A DNA stretch of 64,000 bases from DATBLE01 sp036555585 (GTDB lineage: Bacteria; Actinomycetota; Thermoleophilia; Gaiellales; Gaiellaceae), in the NCBI GenBank assembly GCA_036555585.1, contig DATBLE010000039.1, positions 1-64,000 of the forward strand, in the 5' to 3' direction. Numbering within the stretch: the first letter of the stretch is position 1; every line of letters begins with the position of its first letter. A program made the position numbers and the translations under genes. Shown here piece after piece: positions 1 through 9,308 of this stretch. The notes beneath the pieces were generated by a model. That model was not told where the DNA came from. It saw only the letters and a list, made by a program, of their open reading frames with translations, and searched no databases.

Positions 1-339
1 GACGACCCGCGCGTGACCCGCGTCGGCAGGTGGCTCCGGCGCTTCTCGCTCGACGAGCTGCCTCAGCTCGTGAACGTGCTCCGGGGCGAGATGAGCCTCG
101 TGGGCCCGCGTCCGCTGCCGCTGAGGGACCACGCGATGCTCGCCGAGTGGCACCGGGCGCGGTACCACGTACTGCCCGGCATGACGGGGCTGTGGCAGAT
201 CTCGGGCCGTTCGGGTCTCGAGTTCGACGACCTCGTCCGGCTCGACTTCACCTACATCGAGAACTGGTCGATCTGGCTCGACATCACGATCCTCGCGCGC
301 ACGATCCCCGCCGTGATGTCGCGGCGGGGCGCCTACTGA
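1..339 (+). CDS. Polyprenyl-phosphate sugar-1-phosphate transferase, C-terminal part
   Basis: This is the end of a bacterial sugar transferase (WbaP/WcaJ family), cut by the left edge of the window. The family moves a sugar 1-phosphate from a nucleotide sugar onto undecaprenyl phosphate at the inner face of the membrane, the first step of a surface glycan. The remaining 112 residues carry the family signatures DELPQL, MSLVGPRP and PGMTGLWQ, and end in the usual place. It heads the polysaccharide locus that follows. The N-terminal membrane region lies outside the window, so the subfamily and sugar cannot be judged. Confidence 0.92.
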   Translation, partial: DDPRVTRVGRWLRRFSLDELPQLVNVLRGEMSLVGPRPLPLRDHAMLAEWHRARYHVLPGMTGLWQISGRSGLEFDDLVRLDFTYIENWSIWLDITILARTIPAVMSRRGAY

Positions 340-376
340 CCTGCCGGGGCATCACGGATCCCTCATCAGCCGTCCC

Positions 377-382
377 TAGACT
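377..382 (+). promoter_or_regulatory. Putative -10 box of the 392 gene
   Basis: The hexamer TAGACT lies 9 nt before the ATG of the next gene, which lacks a Shine-Dalgarno sequence. It fits the TANNNT pattern seen before many first genes in this window. No convincing -35 is visible. Confidence 0.4.
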
Positions 383-391
383 TCCTCGCCG

Positions 392-1600
392 ATGAGAGCG
401 CCCCGGATCCTGGCGGTCGCCTCCGCCGTCGACCTCGACTTCCGCTACGGCTGCACGCCGGCATGGTGGCAGCTGTGGAAGGGCCTCTACGAGGCGGGTG
501 CCGACCTCGTCGTCACGCCCTACCGCGGGCGGCCGGTCGAGTCGCCCTGGTGGCGGACGGCGCCGAACCCGGCGTACCGCGAGGGCGAGACGTACGCCAC
601 TCTCCGCGACCTCGCGGCGCGGCTCAAGGGCGACCGCTACCTCCGCCGCGCGGAGTCGAGCCCCGAGGACTCGCGCTCCGACCGCCTCACGCGCGAGGCG
701 ATCTGGCGCTTCGTGACGCCGCGCTGGCAGCGGCACCTCGAGCGGCTCGTCGAGCGCGAGCGGCCCGACGCGGTCGTCGTCTTCACGGTGCCGATGTCGC
801 ACTTTCGCGGCATCCCGACGGCGCTTCGCGAGCGATTCGGCGTCCCGGTCGTCTTCTACGACGGCGACGTGCCGATGAGCCTGCCCGAGTTCGGCGGCAT
901 GGACACGGGCTTCAACTACTACCACGGCGCCGATCCGGGCGAGTACGACCTCGTCGTGTCCAACTCCGAGGGCGGGCTCGAGAGCCTGCTTGCCCTCGGC
1001 GCGCGCCGCGCGGAGGCGGTGTTCTGGGCGGCCGACCCGGAGTTCTTCGCTCCCCAGCCGGTCGAGAAGGAGACCGACGTCTTCTTCTACGGCTACGGCG
1101 ACAAGTTCCGCCGCGAGTGGACGCAGGCGATGGTCGGCGAGCCGTCACGGGCGCTCCCTGACGTCGACTTCGCGCTCGGCGGGCGCGACTTCCAGGGCGA
1201 CACCGGCCGGGCACGCTTCGTCGGCGATGTCCCCTTCAACGTCTTCCCGCACGCGATCTCGGCTGCGCGCGTCAACCTCTGCATCACGCGCCGCTCGCAC
1301 GCCACGGTCCACGCCTCGTCCTCGTGCCGGCCGTTCGAGCTCGCGGCCGCGGGAGCAGCGATCGTGGCCAATCCCTACGAGGGGATCGAGCGCTGGTTCG
1401 AGCCGGGCAGCGAGCTCCTCGTCGTGGGCGACGCGCAGGAGGCGATCGCCGCCTACCGCGACCTCCTCGACGACCCGGCGCAGGCCGAGGAGCTGGGTCG
1501 TCGAGCCCGGGAGCGCGCGCTCGACGAGCACACCTACCGTCACCGCGCGCGGCGCCTGCTCGAGCTGCTCGGCATCCGGGTGGGTGCGCATGTCGACTGA
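392..1600 (+). CDS. Glycosyltransferase, CgeB/GT4-like
   Basis: A 402-residue protein with the layout of CgeB-type glycosyltransferases: a divergent N-terminal Rossmann half and a C-terminal half that ends like a GT-B nucleotide-sugar domain. The C-terminal segment has SCRPFELAAAGAAIVANPY, matching the family region with a conserved glutamate, followed by a helical tail rich in Arg and Glu. No signal peptide or membrane helix is seen, so it should act in the cytoplasm on lipid-linked glycan. Its end overlaps the next gene by 11 nt, so the two are co-translated. Donor and acceptor cannot be read from sequence. Confidence 0.8.
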   Translation: MRAPRILAVASAVDLDFRYGCTPAWWQLWKGLYEAGADLVVTPYRGRPVESPWWRTAPNPAYREGETYATLRDLAARLKGDRYLRRAESSPEDSRSDRLTREAIWRFVTPRWQRHLERLVERERPDAVVVFTVPMSHFRGIPTALRERFGVPVVFYDGDVPMSLPEFGGMDTGFNYYHGADPGEYDLVVSNSEGGLESLLALGARRAEAVFWAADPEFFAPQPVEKETDVFFYGYGDKFRREWTQAMVGEPSRALPDVDFALGGRDFQGDTGRARFVGDVPFNVFPHAISAARVNLCITRRSHATVHASSSCRPFELAAAGAAIVANPYEGIERWFEPGSELLVVGDAQEAIAAYRDLLDDPAQAEELGRRARERALDEHTYRHRARRLLELLGIRVGAHVD

Positions 1601-2363
1601 GACCGAGGTGCTGACGACGTCGGAGACCCCCTCCGCCGCGCTCGCCGAGCTCAAGCGGATCGCGATCGTGCCCGCGTACAACGAGGAGCGCAACATCGGC
1701 CGCGTGCTCGCCGAGCTGCGGCAGTTCGATCCCGGTCTCGACGTCGTCGTCGTCTCGGACGGCTCCACCGACGCGACGGCCGAGGTCGCGGAGGCCGCCG
1801 GCGCCTACGTGATCCGGTTGCCGTTCAACCTGGGCATCGGCGGCGCCGTCCAGACGGCGTTCCGCTTCGCCTGGGAGGAGGGCTACGAGCTCGGCGTCCG
1901 CGTCGATGGCGACGGCCAGCACGACGCGACGCAGCTCGGCGCCGTCGTCGCGCCCGTGCTCGCGGGCGAGGCGGACATCGTGGTCGGCTCTCGCTTCGTC
2001 TCGAGCGGCGGCTACCGCTCGTCACCCGCCCGCCGGATCGGCATTCGCATCCTCGCCTGGGTCGTCTCGGTGATCGCGCGGCAGCGGGTCACCGACCCGA
2101 CCTCGGGCTTCCAGGCATTGAACCGGCGTGCGATCGGCCTCTACGCCGCCGACCTCCCGCACGACTACCCCGAGGTCGAGGGCCTCGTGCTCGCGATCCG
2201 CCACCGCGTGCGCCTCGTGGAGGTGCCGGTGACGATGCGCGAGCGCGAGCACGGCCGCTCCTCGATCGGCTCCCTCGGCTCGGTCTACTACATGGTCAAG
2301 ATCCTGCTCGCGCTCTTCGTCGGCCTCTTCCGGCGGCGCGTGACGCCCCTGGAGGACGCATGA
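1590..2363 (+). CDS. Family 2 glycosyltransferase, DPM1/DPG synthase-like
   Basis: The frame stays open far upstream, but homology begins at the ATG at 1590, giving 257 residues. Motifs are those of dolichol/polyprenyl-phosphate glycosyltransferases: VPAYNEERNIG at the N-terminus, VSDGSTDAT, a metal-binding VDGDGQHD stretch and PTSGFQALNRR. Such enzymes move a sugar from a nucleotide donor onto polyprenyl phosphate to make a donor for GT-C enzymes, several of which are encoded in this window. The gene overlaps its upstream neighbour by 11 nt, and its own stop overlaps the start of a DUF2304 gene, a common partnership for this type of enzyme. Confidence 0.9.
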   Translation: MSTETEVLTTSETPSAALAELKRIAIVPAYNEERNIGRVLAELRQFDPGLDVVVVSDGSTDATAEVAEAAGAYVIRLPFNLGIGGAVQTAFRFAWEEGYELGVRVDGDGQHDATQLGAVVAPVLAGEADIVVGSRFVSSGGYRSSPARRIGIRILAWVVSVIARQRVTDPTSGFQALNRRAIGLYAADLPHDYPEVEGLVLAIRHRVRLVEVPVTMREREHGRSSIGSLGSVYYMVKILLALFVGLFRRRVTPLEDA

Positions 2364-2710
2364 CCCCGCTCAAGATCTCGATCGCGGCGACGATCGCCTC
2401 GATCGTGCTGCTGCTCGTCGTCTTCGAGCTGATCCGCTCGCGGCGGCTGCGCGAGCAGTACGCACTGCTCTGGCTTGCTACCGGTGTCGTCCTCGTCGTC
2501 CTCTCGGCCTGGCGCGGCGGCCTGAACACGATCGCCGGTTGGCTCGGCGTCCGCGGCTACCCGCCTGCCGTCCTCTTCGCGGTCGGGCTCCTGTTCGTGA
2601 TCCTCGTGCTGCTCCACTACTCGACCGTGATCTCGCGGCTCGCCGACCAGAACACGATCCTCGCCCAGCGTCTCGCCATGCTCGAGGCCAAGCTGCGCGA
2701 GCGGGACTGA
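2360..2710 (+). CDS. DUF2304 membrane protein
   Basis: A 116-residue protein with three hydrophobic segments (about residues 5-25, 36-52 and 70-90) and a charged C-terminal helix. It matches the DUF2304 pattern, including the RSRRLREQYALLWL stretch after the first helix. DUF2304 proteins often follow DPM1-like glycosyltransferases and may anchor or assist them at the membrane; that role is inferred from context only. The ATG overlaps the glycosyltransferase stop codon by 4 nt (ATGA), so translation is coupled. Confidence 0.85.
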   Translation: MTPLKISIAATIASIVLLLVVFELIRSRRLREQYALLWLATGVVLVVLSAWRGGLNTIAGWLGVRGYPPAVLFAVGLLFVILVLLHYSTVISRLADQNTILAQRLAMLEAKLRERD

Positions 2711-2723
2711 GCGGCCCGAGCGC

Positions 2724-3669
2724 TCAGCGCGCTGCGGGCTGGCTCTGCTGCGGGCTCCGTTCGCGTGCCGGGGCCGTGCCCCGCTCGCCTCGCGGGTAGA
2801 GGAGCGGGATGCATGCCGTCAGCAGGACGTAGACGGGGAGCGCCGGGACGAGGGCGAGGAGCAGGGCGAGGAAGTCGAGCGGGCGTCCGAGCGGGAACAC
2901 GATCAGGGAGACGACGAGCCAGCCGAAGAAGACCGCACCCGCAGGGCGCCGGATCGCGAGGCCGACGAGGCCCGCGAGCGGCAGGTACTCGACCAGGCGC
3001 CGGCTCCAGCCGAACTCGCGGAAGAGGTCGAGGTTGACGCCGATCGTGTGCCAGCCCGGGTGGATGCCGGGGACGTGGCGGAAGAGGGCGAGCGCACCCA
3101 GCCCGACGAGCGCCGTCGCGGCACACAGGAGAGACGCGCGCGGCCGGCGCGCGATCGCGAGCGCGAGCACCGGCGCCGCGAGGGCGGGCCAGACGCGCGG
3201 ATAGACGAGCGCCGCCGCGCCCGCAGCTGCTCCGGCGGCCGCACCGGCGGCCGTCGTCCGTGCGAACGGGCCGAGCGCGAGCCACGCCGAGCCGAGCAGG
3301 AGGCAGCCGGCCACGGCCGCCTCGGGCGCCTCGAAGCCGAACGCGACCGGGAGGAACTGCTCGTGGTAGGCCTGCTCGTAGCTCCTCGGCGGATTGCCGC
3401 CGATCACCCAGTACCGCAGCGCGAGCGGCGGCCAGACGATCCAGAGGAGGCCGGCCGTCACTCCGACGAGCGGTCCTCCCAGGACACTGCCGACGCCGTA
3501 GAGCAGGACGAGCTCCGCCGTGGCGATCGCCGCGCCGACGAGCACGTCCCCCGCCGAGTATGTCCAGTCGCCGCTACGGGCGAGGACGAAGACGGAGACG
3601 AGCTGGACGACGACGAGCACCCCGAGCACGGCCGGGAGCGGGACCCTGCGCGCGGCCGTGATCGTGGAG

Positions 3670-3683
<14 letters not shown>
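2724..3683 (-). CDS. Multi-pass membrane protein, possibly GT-C-like
   Basis: A 319-residue protein made mostly of hydrophobic helices (about eight or nine), with a short arginine- and glutamine-rich cytoplasmic tail. I do not recognise a catalytic motif. The loop NPPRSYEQAYHEQFLP after the third or fourth helix is a candidate functional loop. Its position beside glycosyltransferases, and its overlap with the start side of fcl (its start codon lies 14 nt inside that gene), suggest a role in glycan assembly or transport. It could be a reduced GT-C enzyme or a scaffold; no function is assigned. It converges with the DUF2304 gene with only 13 nt between stops. Confidence 0.7.
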
Positions 3684-4590
<907 letters not shown>

Positions 4591-4645
4591 GACCGAGCGA
4601 CCACCAACGGCGAAGGGTAGACGACCGTGTGTGCGGGCACGCGGG

Positions 4646-6373
4646 TCAGCCCTCGTCCTCGACGGGCGCGCCCGCTCGGCCCGGCTTCGCGCTGAATGCC
4701 GGCCCGACCAGGATCAGGTCGGAGTCGAACGGGTTACGGTTCCAGCCTGCAACAAGCCCGATTCGGTAGGTCGTCTGGCCGGTCGGCGGCCAGCGGTCGA
4801 CGTACCTCGTGCGGTAGGTCACCCCGGCGGGTTCCATCCGCATCACGCAGGGCTCGTGGCTTGAAGGGGGCGGGTCGCAGCCTGTTCCCGCCGAGCGGTA
4901 GATGCGGAAGTACACGCGCGAGGCGCCGTGCTCGACCGTCTTCCAGCGGATCCTCACCTGGTCGGGCTGGACGACGACCGAGGTCGGGCGGAGCTCGTCG
5001 ACGACCGGGACGAGCAGGTTCGCGGCCGCGTACCTGACGGTGAGCCGCGACGGCGAGGCGGTCGCGGTGGCGACCAGCACGAGCGGGTACACCGCGAGGG
5101 CGAGCACGGCGACGAGGGCGGCGGCCGTCGGCCGGGTCGGCGCCGGGGTCGGCCGACGCCTTCTCCTCGTCCCTGGGACGAGGAATACGATCGAGACGGC
5201 GATCAGGACGAGCGCGGGGTAGGCCGGCATTACGAAGCGGAAGAACGACATCTGATCCACGCTCTGCAGGCCCTTGGCGCCGCCCTTGAACAGGAGATAC
5301 GACGCGAACCACGCGGCCACCATGACTCCGTAAACGGGCGCCCGGCGAATGAGCCCCAGGATCCCGGCGATCGTGAGCCACTCGAGAAAACGGAGACTCC
5401 AGCCGGCGTTCTGGAGCTCCCTGAGGTTTGTGCTCAATGTTTCCCAGTCGAAGCGCACGTAGCGCTCAACCGACGCGGGCTGCGGAACGAAAGTGCCGCT
5501 AGCCGCGACTCGGAGATCTGGCGCCGACAGGGCCGGGATCGTGCCGAGCCCGATCTTCTTCCAGATCGTGAGCGTGATCAGCGCGGGCACGAGCAGGGCG
5601 AGGAACGCGAGCCCTTCACGCCAGCGGCGGGAGAGGGCGAACGCACAGAGCGGCGCGACGACGTAGAAGCCGTTCGAGGGCTTGACCGCGATCAGGGCGC
5701 CGGTCGTGAGCCCTGCGAGGATCACGTCGTTCCAGCGCCGGTCGTCGATCGCCCGCACGACCAGGTACGTCGCCACGAGTGCGAGGATCATCGACGCGTA
5801 GTCGGCGAGGTTCGTCAGGCCGAGCGCGTTCGGGAGGACGAGGTCGTGGGCGCGTGACCGGTACGGGAGGCCCTCCGCGTTGAAGAAGCCGAGCGCGAGC
5901 GCCGGCGCGAGGATCCAGGCGGTCACGGCCGCGTAGGCGAAGAGGCGCCCGCCGATCCTCGCCGCGAGGCCGTAGAGCGCGAGGATGCCGAGCGGTGCCA
6001 GAACGAGAAGCTGGAACGTGACGATCGCGGGCAGGCCGAGGAGCATGTTCGGGCCGAACACGAGCCCGAACGGCCAGAACAGGACCGGCAGGCCGTACGA
6101 GATGACCGCCTCCGGAACGTAACGGTGCGCGATGCTCCACGTGGACGTCCAGTAGTAGGTGCCGTCCCCGCCGTGGAAGAAGAGCCAGCCGTTGTGCGTC
6201 GCGGTCAGGCCGAGCAGGAGCGTCATCCCCCACTGGAGCGCGACGAGGGGGGCGAGGACGTAGGCGGGCCGGACGGTCACGAGCCGCCGGGCCGCGGACG
6301 CCAGGCCCGTCCTCAGCTGGTGGAGGGCGAGCTCGCCGGCGGAGCCGGTGGAGCTACGAGGTGCCTGCGCCAT
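4646..6373 (-). CDS. Large membrane protein with GT-C-like N-terminal motif and C-terminal beta domain
   Basis: A 575-residue protein: about ten hydrophobic helices between residues 35 and 425, then an extracytoplasmic C-terminal domain of about 130 residues with a fibronectin-like strand pattern (VRIRWKTVEHGASRVYFRIY). The first loop HGGDGTYYWTSTWSIAH sits where GT-C enzymes keep catalytic acids. Three other proteins in the window (15002, 22716, 53910) share the layout of an acidic first loop, many helices and a C-terminal beta domain. GT-C proteins use lipid-linked sugars to modify glycans or proteins outside the cell; that role is inferred. A cysteine pair (GCDPPPSSHEPC) in the C-terminal domain may form a disulphide. 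Confidence 0.7.
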   Translation of the reverse strand: MAQAPRSSTGSAGELALHQLRTGLASAARRLVTVRPAYVLAPLVALQWGMTLLLGLTATHNGWLFFHGGDGTYYWTSTWSIAHRYVPEAVISYGLPVLFWPFGLVFGPNMLLGLPAIVTFQLLVLAPLGILALYGLAARIGGRLFAYAAVTAWILAPALALGFFNAEGLPYRSRAHDLVLPNALGLTNLADYASMILALVATYLVVRAIDDRRWNDVILAGLTTGALIAVKPSNGFYVVAPLCAFALSRRWREGLAFLALLVPALITLTIWKKIGLGTIPALSAPDLRVAASGTFVPQPASVERYVRFDWETLSTNLRELQNAGWSLRFLEWLTIAGILGLIRRAPVYGVMVAAWFASYLLFKGGAKGLQSVDQMSFFRFVMPAYPALVLIAVSIVFLVPGTRRRRRPTPAPTRPTAAALVAVLALAVYPLVLVATATASPSRLTVRYAAANLLVPVVDELRPTSVVVQPDQVRIRWKTVEHGASRVYFRIYRSAGTGCDPPPSSHEPCVMRMEPAGVTYRTRYVDRWPPTGQTTYRIGLVAGWNRNPFDSDLILVGPAFSAKPGRAGAPVEDEG

Positions 6374-6409
6374 CCCGTGGCATCAGCCATCCGGGCTCGG
6401 CCGGGCGGC

Positions 6410-7552
6410 TCACCGCGCCTTGGCCGGCGCGGGCGTGAGCCAGTCGATCCGGCCGATCCACTTGTCGCGGTTTGCGGCGTACCACGCGATCGTGCGCGCG
6501 ATTCCCTCCTCCCACGAGATCCGAGGCGTCCAGCCCGTCTCGCGGTGCAGCTTCTCGTAGCCGACACGGAGCGCCATCACCTCGCTCGCGCCCGGCCGGT
6601 AGCGGGCGGGCGTCGAGACGATCTCCCGGCCGGCGGGCCAGTGGCCGCGCTCCTCGCCCACCCGCAGGATCGTGGCTGCCCAGTCGGCCATCGAGATGTT
6701 CTCGCCCTGGCCGTACACGTAGACGTCGCCGGGTATCCCGCGCGCGGCGACGGTCAGGTGCCCGCGCACGCCGTCGGTGCAGAAGCAGAAGTCGCGCAGC
6801 GGGTCGAGCTGGCCGAGCTCGACCTGCTCGCGCTCGAGCGCCTGCGTGATGATCGTGCCGGTGACGTAGCGCGGGTTCTGGCGCGGCCCGTAGTTGTTGA
6901 ACATCCGCGTGACCACGCCGGGCAGCCCGAACGCGTCGTGGTAGTTCATCGTCAGGAAGTCGGCGGCGACCTTCGCGGTCGCGTACACCGACTTGGGGTT
7001 GATCGGCGAGCGCTCGTGCAGGATGAGGCCGCCCGCCTCGTCGAAGTCGTGGTGGTGCGCGACCGCCTCGCGGACGTTGCCGTACTCCTCGGAGGTGCCC
7101 GCCGTGTCGAACACCTCGATCTCGAGACCGTGGTCGACGATCGACTGGAGCAGGTTCAGCGTCCCGACCGTGTTGGCCATCACCGTCTCGTAGGGTCGGT
7201 GCCACGACTCGCCGACGTGGGCCTGGGCGCCGAGGTGGAAGACGTACGGCTTCGTGCCGTCCAGGTCGCGGATCAGGTAGTCGACGGACGTCTTGTCGGT
7301 CAGGTCGGCGAAGTGGACGGTCAGCCTCGGGCGCAGGTGGCCGATGTTGTTCAGCGCGCCGCTCGAGGTCGCGCGGACGAACGCGTGCACGTCCGCGCCG
7401 AGGTGGCAGAGCGCGTCCGTGAGGTGCGAGCCCATGAAGCCGTCGGCGCCGGTGACGAGCACGGTCCGGCCCGAGTAGATCTCGCCGAAGTCGTTCGTCA
7501 GGTCTGCGAGCGCCTGCTCCGTCCAGGCGACGTCGGACGCACCGGGGGCCAT
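6410..7552 (-). CDS. NAD-dependent sugar-nucleotide epimerase/dehydratase
   Basis: A 380-residue extended short-chain dehydrogenase with the nucleotide-binding motif VLVTGADGFMGSHL near residue 30 and the catalytic YATAK further on. FNNYGPRQNPRYVTGTII is typical of the GDP-mannose/dTDP-glucose dehydratase branch. An N-terminal extension of about 28 residues precedes the Rossmann core. It lies between a methyltransferase and a GT-C-like protein on the same strand, within the polysaccharide locus, so it probably makes another deoxy- or ketosugar donor. The exact substrate is not clear from the sequence; a CDP- or UDP-sugar is as likely as GDP-mannose. Confidence 0.85.
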   Translation of the reverse strand: MAPGASDVAWTEQALADLTNDFGEIYSGRTVLVTGADGFMGSHLTDALCHLGADVHAFVRATSSGALNNIGHLRPRLTVHFADLTDKTSVDYLIRDLDGTKPYVFHLGAQAHVGESWHRPYETVMANTVGTLNLLQSIVDHGLEIEVFDTAGTSEEYGNVREAVAHHHDFDEAGGLILHERSPINPKSVYATAKVAADFLTMNYHDAFGLPGVVTRMFNNYGPRQNPRYVTGTIITQALEREQVELGQLDPLRDFCFCTDGVRGHLTVAARGIPGDVYVYGQGENISMADWAATILRVGEERGHWPAGREIVSTPARYRPGASEVMALRVGYEKLHRETGWTPRISWEEGIARTIAWYAANRDKWIGRIDWLTPAPAKAR

Positions 7553-7564
7553 CGAGTGCCTAGG

Positions 7565-8290
7565 TTAGCCCGATGCCCTGCCGGATCGGCCCACCAACGG
7601 GCGCGCCAGCTCGACGGCTCTCAGCCCGATCCGCGTCGAGAACACCCGCTGCCGGACCGACGCGACGGCCCGGCGGCGGGGCGGCAGGTAGCGGAAGCTC
7701 ATCCGGCCGGCGACGCGCTCGCCCTTCCACTCGCCGTCCGGCACCTCGTCGGCGAGCTTGCGGGCGACCGCGGTCCGGAAGCTGACCGGCTCCTCGAGCC
7801 GCCACGCCTTCGAGTCGCGCACATGGTCGACCACGGCCGCCACCGGGGGCATGTACGCGTCGTCGAGCAGCAGCAGGCCGCCCACCTTCAGATGCGGTGC
7901 CAGGTACCACCAGTCGAGCGTCGGGTAGGGGAAGGCGTGGGCGCCGTCGACCAGGACGAGGTCGAGCGGTCGCGCGTCCCAGTCGCGCAGGACGTCGGCC
8001 GAGGAGCCGATCCGGAAGGTCAGCCGCTCGGTGGAGATCCCGCGCCGGGCGCACGCGGCAAGGATCCGGTCGGCCTCGTCCTGCGAGGGGGTGACCGCCT
8101 CGTGGTCGGCGCCCCCGGCCGCGAAGACGATGGTACTGGCGCCGGCGCCGGTCTCCAGCGTCGCCATCCCCGGGCGCACCGTCCGCTCGATGAACGCGAG
8201 CGCCTCCCAGGCCAGCCCCCAGAACTCCGACGCCTGCGAGGAGCCGTGCAGCCCCGGTGGCGCCGAGCGGAGCTCGTCGGTCAGCGACAT
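7565..8290 (-). CDS. Class I SAM-dependent methyltransferase
   Basis: A 241-residue protein of the Methyltransf_24 type. The S-adenosylmethionine site is seen as TLETGAGASTIVFA (motif I), and the acidic LVLVDGAHAFPYP follows at motif II/III. LLLLDDAYMPPV is the late strand typical of these enzymes. The C-terminal 60 residues are basic and may bind a membrane or nucleotide. It starts 25 nt from gmd in the opposite direction, and a -10-like TAGCTT lies exactly 6 nt before its ATG. It probably methylates a sugar or sugar nucleotide of the locus; that role is inferred. Confidence 0.82.
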   Translation of the reverse strand: MSLTDELRSAPPGLHGSSQASEFWGLAWEALAFIERTVRPGMATLETGAGASTIVFAAGGADHEAVTPSQDEADRILAACARRGISTERLTFRIGSSADVLRDWDARPLDLVLVDGAHAFPYPTLDWWYLAPHLKVGGLLLLDDAYMPPVAAVVDHVRDSKAWRLEEPVSFRTAVARKLADEVPDGEWKGERVAGRMSFRYLPPRRRAVASVRQRVFSTRIGLRAVELARPLVGRSGRASG

Positions 8291-8296
8291 GCGCGG

Positions 8297-8302
8297 AAGC
8301 TA
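8297..8302 (-). promoter_or_regulatory. Putative -10 box, leaderless start at 8290
   Basis: On the minus strand this reads TAGCTT and lies exactly 6 nt before the ATG of the methyltransferase, so the transcript should begin at or next to the start codon. It shares two bases with the plus-strand box of gmd. Confidence 0.5.
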
Positions 8303-8306
8303 TCGT
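8301..8306 (+). promoter_or_regulatory. Putative -10 box of gmd
   Basis: TATCGT on the plus strand, 9 nt before the gmd ATG. It overlaps the divergent minus-strand -10 box at its TA step, so the two promoters probably compete for polymerase. Confidence 0.5.
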
Positions 8307-8315
8307 CTAGGCCCG

Positions 8316-9308
8316 ATGGCTGCCCGCCGCGCGCTGATCACGGGCATCGCCGGCCAGGACGGCTCGCTGCTCGCCGAGCTGCTGGTGGCGGACGGGTACG
8401 AGGTCTTCGGGATCGTGCGGCGCCCGACCTCCGAGCAGTTCGAGAACCTCGCCGGCGTCCGCGAGCGCGTCGAGCTCCTCCAGGCCGACCTGCTCGACGA
8501 GCTCTCGCTGGTCGACGCCCTGAAGGAGTGCAGGCCGCACGAGGTGTTCAACCTGGCCTCGCCGTCGTTCGTACCGATGTCGTGGAAGCAGCCGGTGCTG
8601 ACCGCCGAGTTCGCCGCGGTCGGCGTCACCGCGCTGCTCGAGTCGATCAGGCTCGTCGACCCGCAGATCCGCTTCTACCAGGCCTCGTCGTCGGAGATCT
8701 TCGGCGAGCCGCGCGAGGTGCCGCAGACCGAGGAGACCGCTCTCTCGCCGGTGACGCCCTACGGCGTCGCCAAGGCCTACGGGCACCTGATCGTCCGCTC
8801 GTACCGGCGGCGGTACGGCCTCTACGCCTGCTCCGGGATCCTCTACAACCACGAGTCGCCGCGGCGGCCGCTCGACTTCGTCACCCGCAAGGTCGCGAAC
8901 GCGGCCGCGGCGATCTCGCTCGGCCTCGCGGGCGAGCTCTGGCTCGGCGACCTCGACGCCCGGCGCGACTGGGGCTACGCCGGCGACTACGTCCGGGCGA
9001 TGGCGCTGATGCTGCGTTCCGACGAGCCGGACGACTTCGTGATCGCGAGCGGCGTGCTGCACAGCGTCCGCGAGCTGGTCGAGCTCGCGTTCGGCCACGT
9101 CGGCCTCGACTGGCAGGAGTACGTGCACATCGACGAGTCACTGCGCCGCGGAGCCGCCGAGCTGCACGACCTCGTCGGCGACTCGGCCAAGGCGCGCGAG
9201 CGGCTCGGCTGGGCCCCGACGATCGACTTCGAGGGGCTCGTCGGGATGCTGGTCGAGGCCGATCTGGAGCGGCTCCGCGGTCAGGCGGTCGCCGCCAGCT
9301 CCTCGTAG
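8316..9308 (+). CDS. gmd: GDP-mannose 4,6-dehydratase
   Basis: A 330-residue short-chain dehydrogenase that converts GDP-mannose to GDP-4-keto-6-deoxy-mannose. The N-terminus ALITGIAGQDGSLLAELL is diagnostic for Gmd, with ASSSEIFGE at the active-site serine/threonine region, the catalytic PYGVAKAYGH, and NHESPRRPLDFVTRKV in the GDP-binding area. I chose the ATG at 8316 because homology starts there, although the frame is open further up. Length is slightly short for the family but all core motifs are present. It pairs functionally with fcl at 3670. Its 3' end overlaps the convergent glycosyltransferase by 28 nt. Confidence 0.93.
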   Translation: MAARRALITGIAGQDGSLLAELLVADGYEVFGIVRRPTSEQFENLAGVRERVELLQADLLDELSLVDALKECRPHEVFNLASPSFVPMSWKQPVLTAEFAAVGVTALLESIRLVDPQIRFYQASSSEIFGEPREVPQTEETALSPVTPYGVAKAYGHLIVRSYRRRYGLYACSGILYNHESPRRPLDFVTRKVANAAAAISLGLAGELWLGDLDARRDWGYAGDYVRAMALMLRSDEPDDFVIASGVLHSVRELVELAFGHVGLDWQEYVHIDESLRRGAAELHDLVGDSAKARERLGWAPTIDFEGLVGMLVEADLERLRGQAVAASSS

